Below, in pieces: positions 24,778-33,715 of a stretch of 64,000 bases of DNA. This DNA is from Tolumonas sp008015085. Its GTDB lineage: Bacteria; Pseudomonadota; Gammaproteobacteria; Enterobacterales; Aeromonadaceae. The notes under the pieces are model-generated. The model was not told the origin of the DNA and did not search any database. It was given only the letters and a program-made list of their open reading frames with translations. Position 1 is the first letter of the stretch. Every line of letters begins with the position of its first letter. A program made the translations under genes and the position numbers. Location: contig JAJUJX010000004.1 of the NCBI GenBank assembly GCA_029265125.1, positions 1 through 64,000 on the forward strand, written 5' to 3'.

Positions 24778-25193
24778 TTGCCTGAACGATGCCGGTGCAA
24801 TGAGAGCAATAATTCCGCTTCGGCTTTAGGAAGCTCGCATTCTGCCATAATTTCAGCCACATCAGCGCCTAACTCAACCATCTTAACTGCACGGCTATAA
24901 AGCTTATTTTCGGGTGCCTGAATACTCATTTCCTGCTGAACTTCGTCCAGTGCAACCAGTTTACGTTCCAGTTCAACCAGTTTCTGACCTGCACCAATAG
25001 AAACAGACTGGAGTTCACCGAATTTTTTCCGGCTGCTTTCGCGAGATTTAATTAATTCTTTGACGATAAGCTCCATCGCATTCTGAACACGATATAGCTT
25101 GCGGATATGAAAAGCAGTAACGCCAAGTGCAATCGCCATAAGCAACGTTACTGCAATCAAAGAAATGAGCCAGGGTTGTGATAAATAATCCAT
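24774..25193 (-). CDS. DUF2802 membrane protein
   Basis: 139 residues: one N-terminal membrane helix (about 10-29, ISLIAVTLLMAIALGVTAF), a long probable coiled coil (about 35-85) and a C-terminal DUF2802 domain (YSRAVKMVELGADVAEIMAECELPKAEAELLLSL) with a helix-turn-helix-like look. Its place after cheW at the end of chemotaxis operons is common in polar-flagellated gammaproteobacteria. Function unknown. Confidence 0.82.
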   Translation of the reverse strand: MDYLSQPWLISLIAVTLLMAIALGVTAFHIRKLYRVQNAMELIVKELIKSRESSRKKFGELQSVSIGAGQKLVELERKLVALDEVQQEMSIQAPENKLYSRAVKMVELGADVAEIMAECELPKAEAELLLSLHRHRSGN

Positions 25194-25269
25194 TTTTAAA
25201 ATACCGTTACCGTTTCACAACCCGCTTTTATACACAAAAAAACTGTAATTCTCATCTTTAAATAATGAG

Positions 25270-25758
25270 TTACAGCATGCTCAGCTCACCCCATTCGTCA
25301 TCAGTGAGCAATTTATTCAGGTCAACCAGAATCAGCAACTCACCATCCCGGTTGCTTACACCCTGAATGAATTTAGAACTTTCTTCTGTACCCACATTTG
25401 GAGCTGAATCAATTTCTGATGAACGCAGATAAACGACCTCAGCAACACTGTCCACCAGAATACCGATCACTTGTTTCTGGGCTTCAATGATCACAATACG
25501 GGAATTATCAGTAATTTCTGCCGAATCAAGACCAAACCGTGAACGGGTATCAATAACTGTCACCACGTTACCGCGAAGATTAATAATCCCCAAGACAAAA
25601 TCTGGAGCTCCCGGCACAGGAGCAATTTCGGTATAACGTAGCACTTCCTGAACCTGCATAACGTTAATGCCATAGGTTTCACGATCCAGCTGAAAAGTGA
25701 CCCACTGCAGGACTTCATCTTCGGCAATATTCTGAGCCAGATTTCTCTTTTGATTCAT
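25270..25758 (-). CDS. cheW: CheW chemotaxis adaptor
   Basis: 162-residue SH3-like adaptor linking chemoreceptors to CheA: LQWVTFQLDRETYGINVMQVQEVLRY, GIINLRGNVVTVIDTRSRFG and a closing LLILVDLNKLL. The ATG at 25758 (MNQKRN) is chosen because GAAGGGA lies about 8 bases upstream; an earlier ATG at 25779 has no such site. Upstream is parP, and together they lie at the end of the che-mot-par transcription unit. Confidence 0.95.
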   Translation of the reverse strand: MNQKRNLAQNIAEDEVLQWVTFQLDRETYGINVMQVQEVLRYTEIAPVPGAPDFVLGIINLRGNVVTVIDTRSRFGLDSAEITDNSRIVIIEAQKQVIGILVDSVAEVVYLRSSEIDSAPNVGTEESSKFIQGVSNRDGELLILVDLNKLLTDDEWGELSML

Positions 25759-25825
25759 GGTGTTTTCCCTTCTCGCCAATTCAGCCTACTCATTAAAACT
25801 AGCAATAATATGCCAATCCTGCGAG

Positions 25826-26584
25826 TTACTGACCATCAATATTCACGCCATCTTGCAATAGTGTGAGCAACTCCTGAACATGCAGCAGTGCACACATCTT
25901 ATCTTTTACCATACCAGCCAGCCACGGCCGTTTTCCGGGTTTATCCCGCCATTTTATCTGGTCATAATGCAGTGTTTCTGTACCAATTAATTTGTGACAT
26001 TCAATACCCCATTTGCTTTCACCCAGCATAACCAAATACTGATAATCCTCGGTATTTTCCTGACCGGGCATAAACCATCGAGTTCCATCTACCGCATTTA
26101 GCTGCGTATCCCGATGCATCATGACCCCGGAAAACCAATCAGGTTTACCAAATATCGGGGTGATTTTATCCAGCTGATGAATGCCGCCCAAGTCAGTCAG
26201 TGGCACAGCAAATGTAACGCCGGATACAATAAAAAACAGGGCAGGAAACTCTTTTTCCGGTGTGATGTTTTGCCATTCACTGACTGGCTGTGCAGTCGTT
26301 ATTACTTCCTGAGCAGGCGAGGCTACAGCAATTTCAGCTTCAACCACCACTTCATCTGCTTCTTTTATTTCAGCAACCGCTGATAATAACTGGTTCAGCT
26401 GTTCAGTTCGCTCTTTACTAACCAGCATCGTTTCAGCCACTGGCAACGATACCTGTTCAGGCTGCTGAATAGGCGCGGCCAGAGGCATAGCAGGAAGCTC
26501 AGGCTTACTTTCGCTTGCTTCGGTATCATTCAGTAGCGACTGAAAGTATTCATGCATGGCTTTCGCCTGAGAAGCCTGACTCAT
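25826..26584 (-). CDS. parP: ParP-like protein with CheW domain
   Basis: 252 residues. A short N-terminal helix (AMHEYFQSLLND), an acidic/Ala-rich linker and a C-terminal CheW-like domain (FPALFFIVSGVTFAVPLTDLGGIHQLDKITPIFGKP to LLHVQELLTLL). In Vibrio, ParP binds ParC and the CheA localisation-and-inheritance domain to keep arrays at the pole. The 4-base overlap with parC supports the pairing. An older annotation would be a second CheW. Confidence 0.88.
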   Translation of the reverse strand: MSQASQAKAMHEYFQSLLNDTEASESKPELPAMPLAAPIQQPEQVSLPVAETMLVSKERTEQLNQLLSAVAEIKEADEVVVEAEIAVASPAQEVITTAQPVSEWQNITPEKEFPALFFIVSGVTFAVPLTDLGGIHQLDKITPIFGKPDWFSGVMMHRDTQLNAVDGTRWFMPGQENTEDYQYLVMLGESKWGIECHKLIGTETLHYDQIKWRDKPGKRPWLAGMVKDKMCALLHVQELLTLLQDGVNIDGQ

Positions 26585-27375
26585 CGTTTACTATTGTCCT
26601 CTTGTTTTTTATCCAGCTGCTGAACATAGGTCAGCAGACTTGCATACGCCTGCGCACCCCGACTTTCCGGAGCAAAAAGCGACAAAGGAATATGCTGTAA
26701 ACTTGCGTCACGAAATTTGGTGTCTACCGGAATCACCGCGTTCCAGACACTGTCACCATATGCTTCTTTTATTGTATCCAGCGTTTGCAACGAAGCTCTG
26801 GTACGGCGATCAAACATGGTCGGAACGATGGTGTACTGAAAACCGCCAGGGCGGGAGCGCTGCATTAATGTGAACGTCTTTATCATACGTTCCAGCCCTT
26901 TTTGAGCGAGAAACTCCGTTTGAACCGGCACAATAACTCTATCACTGGCTGCCATAGCATTGACCATCATGACACCTAATACCGGAGGGCTATCAATCAA
27001 TACATAATCATATAAATCTTTGACGCTTTGCAGCGCACGACTTAATACCAGTCCCATCCCCTCTTTATTACCCAGCATACGGTCAAGAGTAGCCAAAGTG
27101 ATAGAACCAGGAATCAGGGATATATTTTCAAAGCTGGTTCTTAATGTCAGCCGTCCGACTAAACCCCGGCTCTGACGCGGATCTTTGAATAGCTCATACA
27201 GCGTACCAACCAGCTCATCTGAATCATAGCCCATGTAGCTGGTCAGTGAAGCATGCGGATCAGTATCAATTAGTAATACTCTTTTCCCCTGCTTGGATAG
27301 CCAGCCGGCCAGAGTCACTACTGTTGTGGTTTTGCCAACACCACCTTTCTGATTCGCAATTGCCCAGACAATCAC
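26581..27375 (-). CDS. parC: ParC, ParA-like ATPase for polar chemotaxis arrays
   Basis: 264-residue ParA/MinD-type ATPase with the deviant Walker A KGGVGKTT (residues 10-17) and LLIDTDPHASLT. The start IVWAIANQKGGVGKTT and the lack of a parB partner set it apart from plasmid or chromosome ParA. In Vibrio, ParC recruits ParP and chemotaxis proteins to the old pole. It lies between motD and parP. Confidence 0.92.
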   Translation of the reverse strand: MIVWAIANQKGGVGKTTTVVTLAGWLSKQGKRVLLIDTDPHASLTSYMGYDSDELVGTLYELFKDPRQSRGLVGRLTLRTSFENISLIPGSITLATLDRMLGNKEGMGLVLSRALQSVKDLYDYVLIDSPPVLGVMMVNAMAASDRVIVPVQTEFLAQKGLERMIKTFTLMQRSRPGGFQYTIVPTMFDRRTRASLQTLDTIKEAYGDSVWNAVIPVDTKFRDASLQHIPLSLFAPESRGAQAYASLLTYVQQLDKKQEDNSKR

Positions 27376-27384
27376 ATTAAGCCC

Positions 27385-28422
27385 CTATCGTTTTTCTACT
27401 TTAAAACGACCATCCGGCATCTGAATTACTTTCAGCTTATCCGGATCCACTGCTGGTTCAGATCCCTGTTCTATTTCTGTTGCAACCGGAGGAGCTATAA
27501 CCTCCAGTTCTTTGATATTTCTAACATACCGGGAAATAGCAATAGCAACTTTACGATTACGCTGCCGGCCTTCTTCCGTCGAGTTCGAATAAAACGGCGC
27601 AAACTCACCATACGCTTCCATTGCCATTCGCTCAGGAATCACACCGTCTTTCTGTAACGCCAACAGCACAGCTTCAGCCCGTTTAGCGGATAGTTCCCAG
27701 TTTGTCGCGTATAACTCTGGAGTCGTTGGTGTATTGTCAGTGTATCCTCGCACTCTGACATAGTTGTTCATTGGTTTAATGATAGCTGCAATTTTACTGA
27801 TCACTGGCATAGAGCGTTTTAGCAACGTTGTACTACCAGCTGGAAATACTAAATCTGAACTCAGTTCTATTGTCAGCCAATCTTCAGTCTCACTGAAGCT
27901 CACCGCGCCTTGAGCTATTTGTTTTTCCAGTGCAGAGCGAAGCTCCTGCCGAACTTGATCAAACGGAGCTCCCGAGCTTTGGGCACCTTGCTGTGATGCG
28001 ACAGATGTCTGCTTAGGGTTAGTCGATCCGGGGTTATTATCCTCCCCCTTCAATTTAGAAGGCGGCTGAGGCGGAGACGGCGTAGCTCCGACATCCATAA
28101 CACCGCCACCACCCTGAGTCGGAGCCTGCACCAGCATAGTAGGCTTGCTCGCAGGAATAGAGACTTGTTCAGAAGACTCTCCACTACTCATAACATTCGG
28201 GCTGGCATTTAGCACTGCACTACCCGCATTAGGAGAGACATACCCCATTTCAGTAAATGACTGGATCAGACCTTGAATTAATTGCTTTGATTCAGATTGT
28301 TTTGCAGTTGCAAATGCATACAACACCACAAATAACGCAAATAGAAGAGTGAGCAAATCAGCATAAGAGACCAGCCATCGTTCGTGGTTCTCGTGTTCAG
28401 CATGCTTCTTCTTTCTAGCCAT
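27385..28422 (-). CDS. motD: MotD, MotB-like flagellar stator protein
   Basis: 345 residues. One N-terminal membrane helix contains the ion-binding Asp (RWLVSYADLLTLLFALFVVLYAFA, D22), followed by a long Pro/Ser/Gly-rich linker (about 65-165) and a C-terminal OmpA/MotB peptidoglycan-binding domain (SDLVFPAGSTTLL, RVRGYTDNTPT, LSAKRAEAVL). It forms a stator with MotC. The start overlaps the motC stop by one base. Proton coupling is likely by analogy with Pseudomonas MotCD. Confidence 0.92.
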   Translation of the reverse strand: MARKKKHAEHENHERWLVSYADLLTLLFALFVVLYAFATAKQSESKQLIQGLIQSFTEMGYVSPNAGSAVLNASPNVMSSGESSEQVSIPASKPTMLVQAPTQGGGGVMDVGATPSPPQPPSKLKGEDNNPGSTNPKQTSVASQQGAQSSGAPFDQVRQELRSALEKQIAQGAVSFSETEDWLTIELSSDLVFPAGSTTLLKRSMPVISKIAAIIKPMNNYVRVRGYTDNTPTTPELYATNWELSAKRAEAVLLALQKDGVIPERMAMEAYGEFAPFYSNSTEEGRQRNRKVAIAISRYVRNIKELEVIAPPVATEIEQGSEPAVDPDKLKVIQMPDGRFKVEKR

Positions 28423-29171
28423 TAATGATGTGCCTCAGTATAGACTTCCATCCTGCGTTTTAGTTGTAAGGCATTTTCGCCACTAGCGATCGATAAAATC
28501 CCTTCCAGAATCATATTCTTATAAAATGCCACATCATGGGCGATGCCTTTAAACCGGTTACCAGTAGGCAGGAAAATAATGTTACATGCGCCTACACCAT
28601 ATACTGTAGCAACAAATGCTACCGCAATAGCCGGACCAAGTTTGTCTGGTTGATCCAACAAGCCCATCGCGTGAATCAAACCTAATACCGCCCCCAGAAT
28701 ACCCATAGTCGGCGCATAACCACCAAGGGCTTCATATACTTTGGCTGACTGCTCAAGCTCATGCTGTTCAAACTCAATCTCATTCTCAAGAAGATGAACA
28801 ACCTGTTCTTTATCAACTCCGTCAACCACCATCTGAATTCCTTTACTCAAAAAGGGTTCATCAATTTTGGCAATTTCATTTTCTAACGCCAATAACCCTT
28901 GTTGACGAGCTAAGGTAGCCATGCCTTCTAACATCGAAACCTGAGCAGCAAGATCGTACATGGGTGGTTTAACCAGCCATCCGAACCGCTTGAGAGCACC
29001 TATAAAGACTTTAATGGGATACTGAACCATTACGCAGCCGCATGTACCAGCAATAACAATAAGGAACGCAGGCCCGTTAATAAGAGCACTTGGATGCCCG
29101 CCTTCCCAAATCATTGCTGCGATAACACAGCCTACCGCCCAGAATATGCCTAATAAATTCATGCTAGACAC
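28422..29171 (-). CDS. motC: MotC, MotA-like flagellar stator protein
   Basis: 249-residue four-helix inner-membrane stator subunit of the MotA/ExbB family. Membrane segments lie near 5-22, 31-50, about 149-170 and about 180-202, with the cytoplasmic rotor-contacting loop between helices 2 and 3 and the family motif GGYAPTMGILGAVLGLIHAM. It overlaps cheB by 8 bases. The cheB-motC-motD order matches Pseudomonas. Confidence 0.93.
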   Translation of the reverse strand: MSSMNLLGIFWAVGCVIAAMIWEGGHPSALINGPAFLIVIAGTCGCVMVQYPIKVFIGALKRFGWLVKPPMYDLAAQVSMLEGMATLARQQGLLALENEIAKIDEPFLSKGIQMVVDGVDKEQVVHLLENEIEFEQHELEQSAKVYEALGGYAPTMGILGAVLGLIHAMGLLDQPDKLGPAIAVAFVATVYGVGACNIIFLPTGNRFKGIAHDVAFYKNMILEGILSIASGENALQLKRRMEVYTEAHH

Positions 29172-30282
29172 CTACCTCTACAGCGATTCTTTGCGAAATA
29201 CGATCAAGCGGTAAAGACTCTGAAGAAATACCCGCTTTAGTTACCGCCTGAGGCATACCATACACGACACAACTGGCTTCATCCTGAGCCCATATTGATG
29301 CGCCCTGATCTTTCAGCAATTTAGCGCCATCTCGTCCATCAGCTCCCATTCCGGTGAGTATGATGGCCAATACTTTGTCACCATGTGATTTCGCCAGCGA
29401 CGCAAACGTAATATCAACACAAGGCTTGTAATTCACCTTGTCATTACCATCAATAATCCGCAGTCTGGCTGATGCTCCTCTTCCCTCAACCAGCATTTGT
29501 TTGCCACCTGGAGCCAGATAAGCACAACCAGGTTTGAGTACATCACCATCGGCAGCTTCTTTCACTGATATTTTGCACAAGCTATTCAGGCGTGCAGCAA
29601 ATGCAGTGGTGAATGTTGATGGCATATGCTGAATAAGCAAAATTGGATGAGGGAAATTACCCGGTAACTGGGTAAGGATAGTTTGCAACGCAACAGGCCC
29701 GCCCGTGGAAGTGCCGATAGCAACAACCTGGTATGATTTTCCTGAGCGTTTGTAATTCACCGGAGCTGATGAAGCTCGTTCAACAACAGGCTGCGTTCGC
29801 AATGAACTGGTTACACTGGAAATATTCCGAGCTAGCGATGAACCGCTGACCGGAGCTGCCGTTCTCGGTGTTGACATAAACATGCGGCGACGGGAAAGTG
29901 CTTTGATCCGCTGCTGCAGTAAGGTAATAGCTTCCTGCTTATCTCTGGCAATATCTTCAAATTTTTTCGGCAAAAAGTCCAAAGCACCCGCATCAAGTGC
30001 ATCCAGTGTTGCTTTAGCTCCTGCCTGAGTCAAAGACGAAAACATCAGAATAGGCGTAGGACATTTAGCCATTATTTCACGCACAGCTGAAATGCCATCA
30101 AGAACTGGCATTTCAATATCCATGGTGATCACATCCGGGCGCAGACTCTGAGCTTTTTCGATCGCTTCTTTGCCATTCACAGCAGTATCCACTACCTCCA
30201 GTAGTGGATCCTGATTAACAATTTCTGTGACCCTGCGACGAAAGAAACTGGAATCGTCTACAACAAGTACTTTTACTGCCAT
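29164..30282 (-). CDS. cheB: CheB protein-glutamate methylesterase
   Basis: 372 residues: receiver domain (VLVVDDSSFFRRRV, phosphoacceptor in ITMDIEMPVLDG), a linker (about 135-185) and the esterase/deamidase domain with the Ser-His-Asp triad in GTSTGGP, IQHMPSTFT and LTGMGADGRDG. It demethylates chemoreceptors after phosphorylation by CheA. No cheR is in this window, so the methyltransferase gene must be elsewhere. Confidence 0.96.
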   Translation of the reverse strand: MAVKVLVVDDSSFFRRRVTEIVNQDPLLEVVDTAVNGKEAIEKAQSLRPDVITMDIEMPVLDGISAVREIMAKCPTPILMFSSLTQAGAKATLDALDAGALDFLPKKFEDIARDKQEAITLLQQRIKALSRRRMFMSTPRTAAPVSGSSLARNISSVTSSLRTQPVVERASSAPVNYKRSGKSYQVVAIGTSTGGPVALQTILTQLPGNFPHPILLIQHMPSTFTTAFAARLNSLCKISVKEAADGDVLKPGCAYLAPGGKQMLVEGRGASARLRIIDGNDKVNYKPCVDITFASLAKSHGDKVLAIILTGMGADGRDGAKLLKDQGASIWAQDEASCVVYGMPQAVTKAGISSESLPLDRISQRIAVEVGV

Positions 30283-30303
30283 CTTCTGCTTCTGGTCTCT
30301 TAT

Positions 30304-32451
30304 TTATCTACGGTGTGCGTAATGTTTAAGTAAACCCGGAATATCCAGAATCAGGGCTATACCACCATCGCTGGTAATTGTTGCGCCCGCCATTCCGGGG
30401 GTGCCGTGCAGCAATTTGTCCAGCGGCTTAATGACAACCTCTTCCTGACCAATCAGGTTATCAACCACAAAACCAATCTGTTGTGGACCAACCTGAACAA
30501 TAACGACATGACCATGTTCAGATCGATTACCTCTACCACCTCTGAGCAGCCACTCTTGCAGGAAAAATAAAGGAATCGCTTTATCACGCACAATAATCGT
30601 CAGTTGGCCATCAACCACCTTTGATTTTTCCAGATCCAGATAGAAAATTTCACTCACGCTGGTCAATGGCAAAGCAAAGGTCTGTTTACCGACTTCAACC
30701 ATTAATGTCGGCAAAATTGCCAGCGTTAACGGCACTTTAATTTCGATGCGGGTACCGCTGCCTTTTTCTGAGAAGATATTAATAGTGCCGTTCAGCTGGC
30801 TGATGCTGGTCTTAACAACATCCATACCAACACCACGGCCAGAAATTTCAGAGATCTGCTGTTTGGTTGAGAAGCCTGGGGCAAAAATCAGATTAAACGC
30901 TTCAGAATCGCTCATTCTTGCCGCTGTATCAGGATCTAAAACACCACGGCTAATAGCGATTTCTTTTAGCTTTTCAGGATCCATCCCGGCACCATCGTCA
31001 CTGATGCTCAACAGAATATGATCCCCTTCCTGTGAAGCACGTAATGCGATAGTCCCTTTTCTTGGTTTACCTGACGCCTCTCGTTTTTCCGGTAGTTCAA
31101 TCCCATGGTCACAAGAGTTGCGGACTAAATGCACCATCGGGTCGGCCAATGCCTCCACGAGGTTCTTATCCAGATCCGTTTCTTCCCCTTCCATGACCAG
31201 CTCAATGTCTTTTTTCAGACTCCGGGCCAAATCACGGACAATACGAGGAAACCGGCCAAAAACCTTCTTAATTGGCTGCATGCGGGTTTTCATCACCGCG
31301 CCCTGCAAATCGGCCGTAACAACATCCAGATTAGATACTGCTTTGCCCAGCTCCTCATCATTGCTGGCAACACCAAGGCTGATTAAACGGTTTCTGACCA
31401 GCACCAGTTCACCGACCATGTTCATAATGACATCCAGCGTACGGGTATCTACACGAACTGTCGTTTCTGCCTGGTTGGCCTGTGCGGCGGGTGCAGCTTG
31501 CGCCTGCGGAGCTGCAACTGCCCGCGCCATTTCTACATGAGGCTGCTCAACGCTGACAGGTTCAATTTGCGGTTGAGGTTCTGCAGCAGTCGAAGTACTA
31601 ACCGGATTATCAGCAACTGACGGCCCTTTACCTTTACCGTGTAGTTGATCCAGTAGTTTCTCGAAATCATCATCGGTAATAAGGTCTTCTGCCGATGACT
31701 CAGATGATGTAGTTTTGTCAGCAGGAGCAGACTCACCAGCAGAAACGACTGGTGTCGCATCTGGGCGTCCGACATGCTTACCGGCCCCGTGCAATTGGTC
31801 CAACAATGCTTCAAATTCATCATCGGTAATATCACCTTCGCTTTCTGAAGGTATAGCCGTGACTGCAACAGAAGGAGCTTTTCCCTGACCATGTAATTCA
31901 TCAAGCAAACGCTCGAACTCATCGTCAGTAATTTCATCAATACTACCTTCTCCTGAAGCAGCTGGTGAGGCTGCTGTTGGCGGAACTGGAGTAGGAGCAG
32001 GAGTAATAGGCTCAGGTTTTACTACAGGAGGTGGGGTAACGACAGCTGGTTCCATTTTATAAGAAGGATCAGCAAGATGATGAAGAGCATCCAATAACTC
32101 AGGAGCTGCAGGCACCAGCGATTCACCGTTCTGCACATGACCAAACATTTCATTGACAGTGTCCAGAGCCTGTAAAATAACATCCATTAGCTCAGCATTA
32201 ACCTGCCGTTTGCCAGTCCGCAGTATATCGAATACGTTTTCTGCACCATGACAAACATCGACCAGCTCAGTCAGAGACAAAAAACCGGCACCGCCTTTGA
32301 CGGTGTGAAATCCACGGAAAATAGCATTCAGTAATTCCCGATCCTCAGGGCGCTTCTCCAGCTCTACAAGCTGTTCAGACAACTGTTCGAGAATTTCTGA
32401 TGCTTCGACTAGAAAGTCCTGCAGAATATCTTCATCAACTTCGAAGCCCAT
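30304..32451 (-). CDS. cheA: CheA histidine kinase with triplicate FliM-N-like linker motifs
   Basis: 715 residues: P1 Hpt domain (phosphorylated H49 in FRGFHTVKGGAGF), a long Pro/Ala/Ser-rich linker (about 130-325), P3 dimerisation (about 328-395), P4 ATPase (NSCDHGIE, DDGAGMD, GRGVGMDVVK) and P5 CheW-like domain. No folded P2 domain is apparent. The linker instead carries three near-identical units, ITDDEFERLLDELHG (174-188), ITDDEFEALLDQLHG (208-222) and ITDDDFEKLLDQLHG (258-272). They resemble the FliM N-terminal CheY-binding peptide of this same genome (LSQDEIDALLHG) and may dock CheY or CheB. Confidence 0.96.
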   Translation of the reverse strand: MGFEVDEDILQDFLVEASEILEQLSEQLVELEKRPEDRELLNAIFRGFHTVKGGAGFLSLTELVDVCHGAENVFDILRTGKRQVNAELMDVILQALDTVNEMFGHVQNGESLVPAAPELLDALHHLADPSYKMEPAVVTPPPVVKPEPITPAPTPVPPTAASPAASGEGSIDEITDDEFERLLDELHGQGKAPSVAVTAIPSESEGDITDDEFEALLDQLHGAGKHVGRPDATPVVSAGESAPADKTTSSESSAEDLITDDDFEKLLDQLHGKGKGPSVADNPVSTSTAAEPQPQIEPVSVEQPHVEMARAVAAPQAQAAPAAQANQAETTVRVDTRTLDVIMNMVGELVLVRNRLISLGVASNDEELGKAVSNLDVVTADLQGAVMKTRMQPIKKVFGRFPRIVRDLARSLKKDIELVMEGEETDLDKNLVEALADPMVHLVRNSCDHGIELPEKREASGKPRKGTIALRASQEGDHILLSISDDGAGMDPEKLKEIAISRGVLDPDTAARMSDSEAFNLIFAPGFSTKQQISEISGRGVGMDVVKTSISQLNGTINIFSEKGSGTRIEIKVPLTLAILPTLMVEVGKQTFALPLTSVSEIFYLDLEKSKVVDGQLTIIVRDKAIPLFFLQEWLLRGGRGNRSEHGHVVIVQVGPQQIGFVVDNLIGQEEVVIKPLDKLLHGTPGMAGATITSDGGIALILDIPGLLKHYAHRR

Positions 32452-32462
32452 GTCTTACTCCC

Positions 32463-33209
32463 TTAGAAACCTAAACTTGAAAGCAAATCATCGACGTCGT
32501 CCTGATTATTCACCACGTCGGTGCGCAACTCTTTGTTAATAATAGGACCTTCAGCTTCGATATTGCGTTCTTCCTGCTGGTTATGTGACGTTGTTCCTGA
32601 AGTGGTGTCTAAATCACCAAACATAGTTAACAATTCAACCAGTTTGCTTTCGACTTCCTGTACCAGCGTAATCACTTTTCGGATCATCTGACCAGTTAGA
32701 TCCTGAAAATCCTGAGCCATCAGAATTTCCGTTAACAAATGCCTTAATTTATCGGCATCCTGCTCAGAAGCTTTAATAAAATCATCAAGTTGATGGCATA
32801 ACACTTTAAATTGGCCGATCTGGATCTGACGCGTCATCAGCGCATTCCAGTCAGGCAAAATTCGCTGAATGTTATCGTTTAACTTATCAGACAGAGGCAG
32901 ACAAGCTTCAACGGCATCCATGGTGCGGTTAGCGGCTTTATCTGTCATTTCAATAACGTAATTGAGCCGCACTCTGGCATCAGGGATCTCTTTTTCAGCC
33001 AGAGTCGGCAACCTGGGATCAAGTTGAAACTCCTGCAAAGAGGTATGCAACTGACGTGTCAGGTGACCCAGTTGATCAAACAGCATATGAGCATTCGGCT
33101 GACATACATTAGCCATCAGCTGATCAGCTTCATGCTGTAACCCCTGTTCCAGCAATTCAACCAGTTGTTTGGCCTGTTCGAGGGTTATCAGAGGAGATTG
33201 CGCCTTCAT
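32463..33209 (-). CDS. cheZ: CheZ phosphatase of CheY
   Basis: 248-residue helical protein that dephosphorylates CheY-P. The catalytic region is visible as LLTEILMAQDFQDLTGQMIRKV, with the active-site Gln in QDLTGQ. The protein ends in the CheY-binding helix DDVDDLLSSLGF after an acidic linker. It lies between cheY and cheA, with a 14-base gap to cheY. Confidence 0.95.
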   Translation of the reverse strand: MKAQSPLITLEQAKQLVELLEQGLQHEADQLMANVCQPNAHMLFDQLGHLTRQLHTSLQEFQLDPRLPTLAEKEIPDARVRLNYVIEMTDKAANRTMDAVEACLPLSDKLNDNIQRILPDWNALMTRQIQIGQFKVLCHQLDDFIKASEQDADKLRHLLTEILMAQDFQDLTGQMIRKVITLVQEVESKLVELLTMFGDLDTTSGTTSHNQQEERNIEAEGPIINKELRTDVVNNQDDVDDLLSSLGF

Positions 33210-33223
33210 AGATCCCCCTCGTA

Positions 33224-33607
33224 TTAGCCAATACGTTCAAAAATTTTGTCCAGTTTTTCTTTTAACGTTGCAGCAGTGAATGGCTTAACGATATATCCAT
33301 TCACGCCCGCCTGAGCAGCTTCAATGATCTGTTCACGTTTCGCTTCTGCCGTCACCATCAACACTGGTAAGTGGCGCAGAGACTCATCAGCACGGATCGC
33401 TTTCAGCAAGTCGATTCCCTGCATTCCTGGCATGTTCCAGTCTGTTACCACAAAATCAAAATCACCATTTTTCAACATAGGTAATGCGGTATTACCATCA
33501 TCCGCTTCGTGGGTGTTATTAAGCCCCAAATCCCGGAGCAAATTTTTGATGATCCGGCGCATTGTTGAAAAATCATCAACAATGAGGATTTTCATGTTCT
33601 TATCCAA
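33224..33607 (-). CDS. cheY: CheY response regulator
   Basis: 127-residue single receiver domain that binds FliM when phosphorylated. The acid pocket is D11-D12, the phosphoacceptor D56 (VVTDWNMPGMQG), with T86, Y105 and K108 in the expected places. GGAGG lies upstream of the ATG. The 108-base gap to fliA contains no promoter I can identify with confidence, but it is a likely start of the che transcripts. Confidence 0.97.
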   Translation of the reverse strand: MDKNMKILIVDDFSTMRRIIKNLLRDLGLNNTHEADDGNTALPMLKNGDFDFVVTDWNMPGMQGIDLLKAIRADESLRHLPVLMVTAEAKREQIIEAAQAGVNGYIVKPFTAATLKEKLDKIFERIG

Positions 33608-33715
33608 AGTGTCCTCCTAAACAACCACGCACTCAGACTTAAGCAAATAAATAATCTTTGATGCGCCGTATTATGCCTTATACGTCTCTTTCAGTGTAGC
33701 TAACTAATTGTGCTA

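Noticed and set aside
30304..32451. CheA linker repeats as an assembly or slippage artefact
   Set aside because: The three units differ in bases and spacing (34 and 50 residues apart) and keep the reading frame, so they are genuine diverged repeats.
33608..33715. FliA promoter upstream of cheY
   Set aside because: TGAA and GCATAATA elements are present, but spacing is 13 rather than 15 bases and matches are poor.
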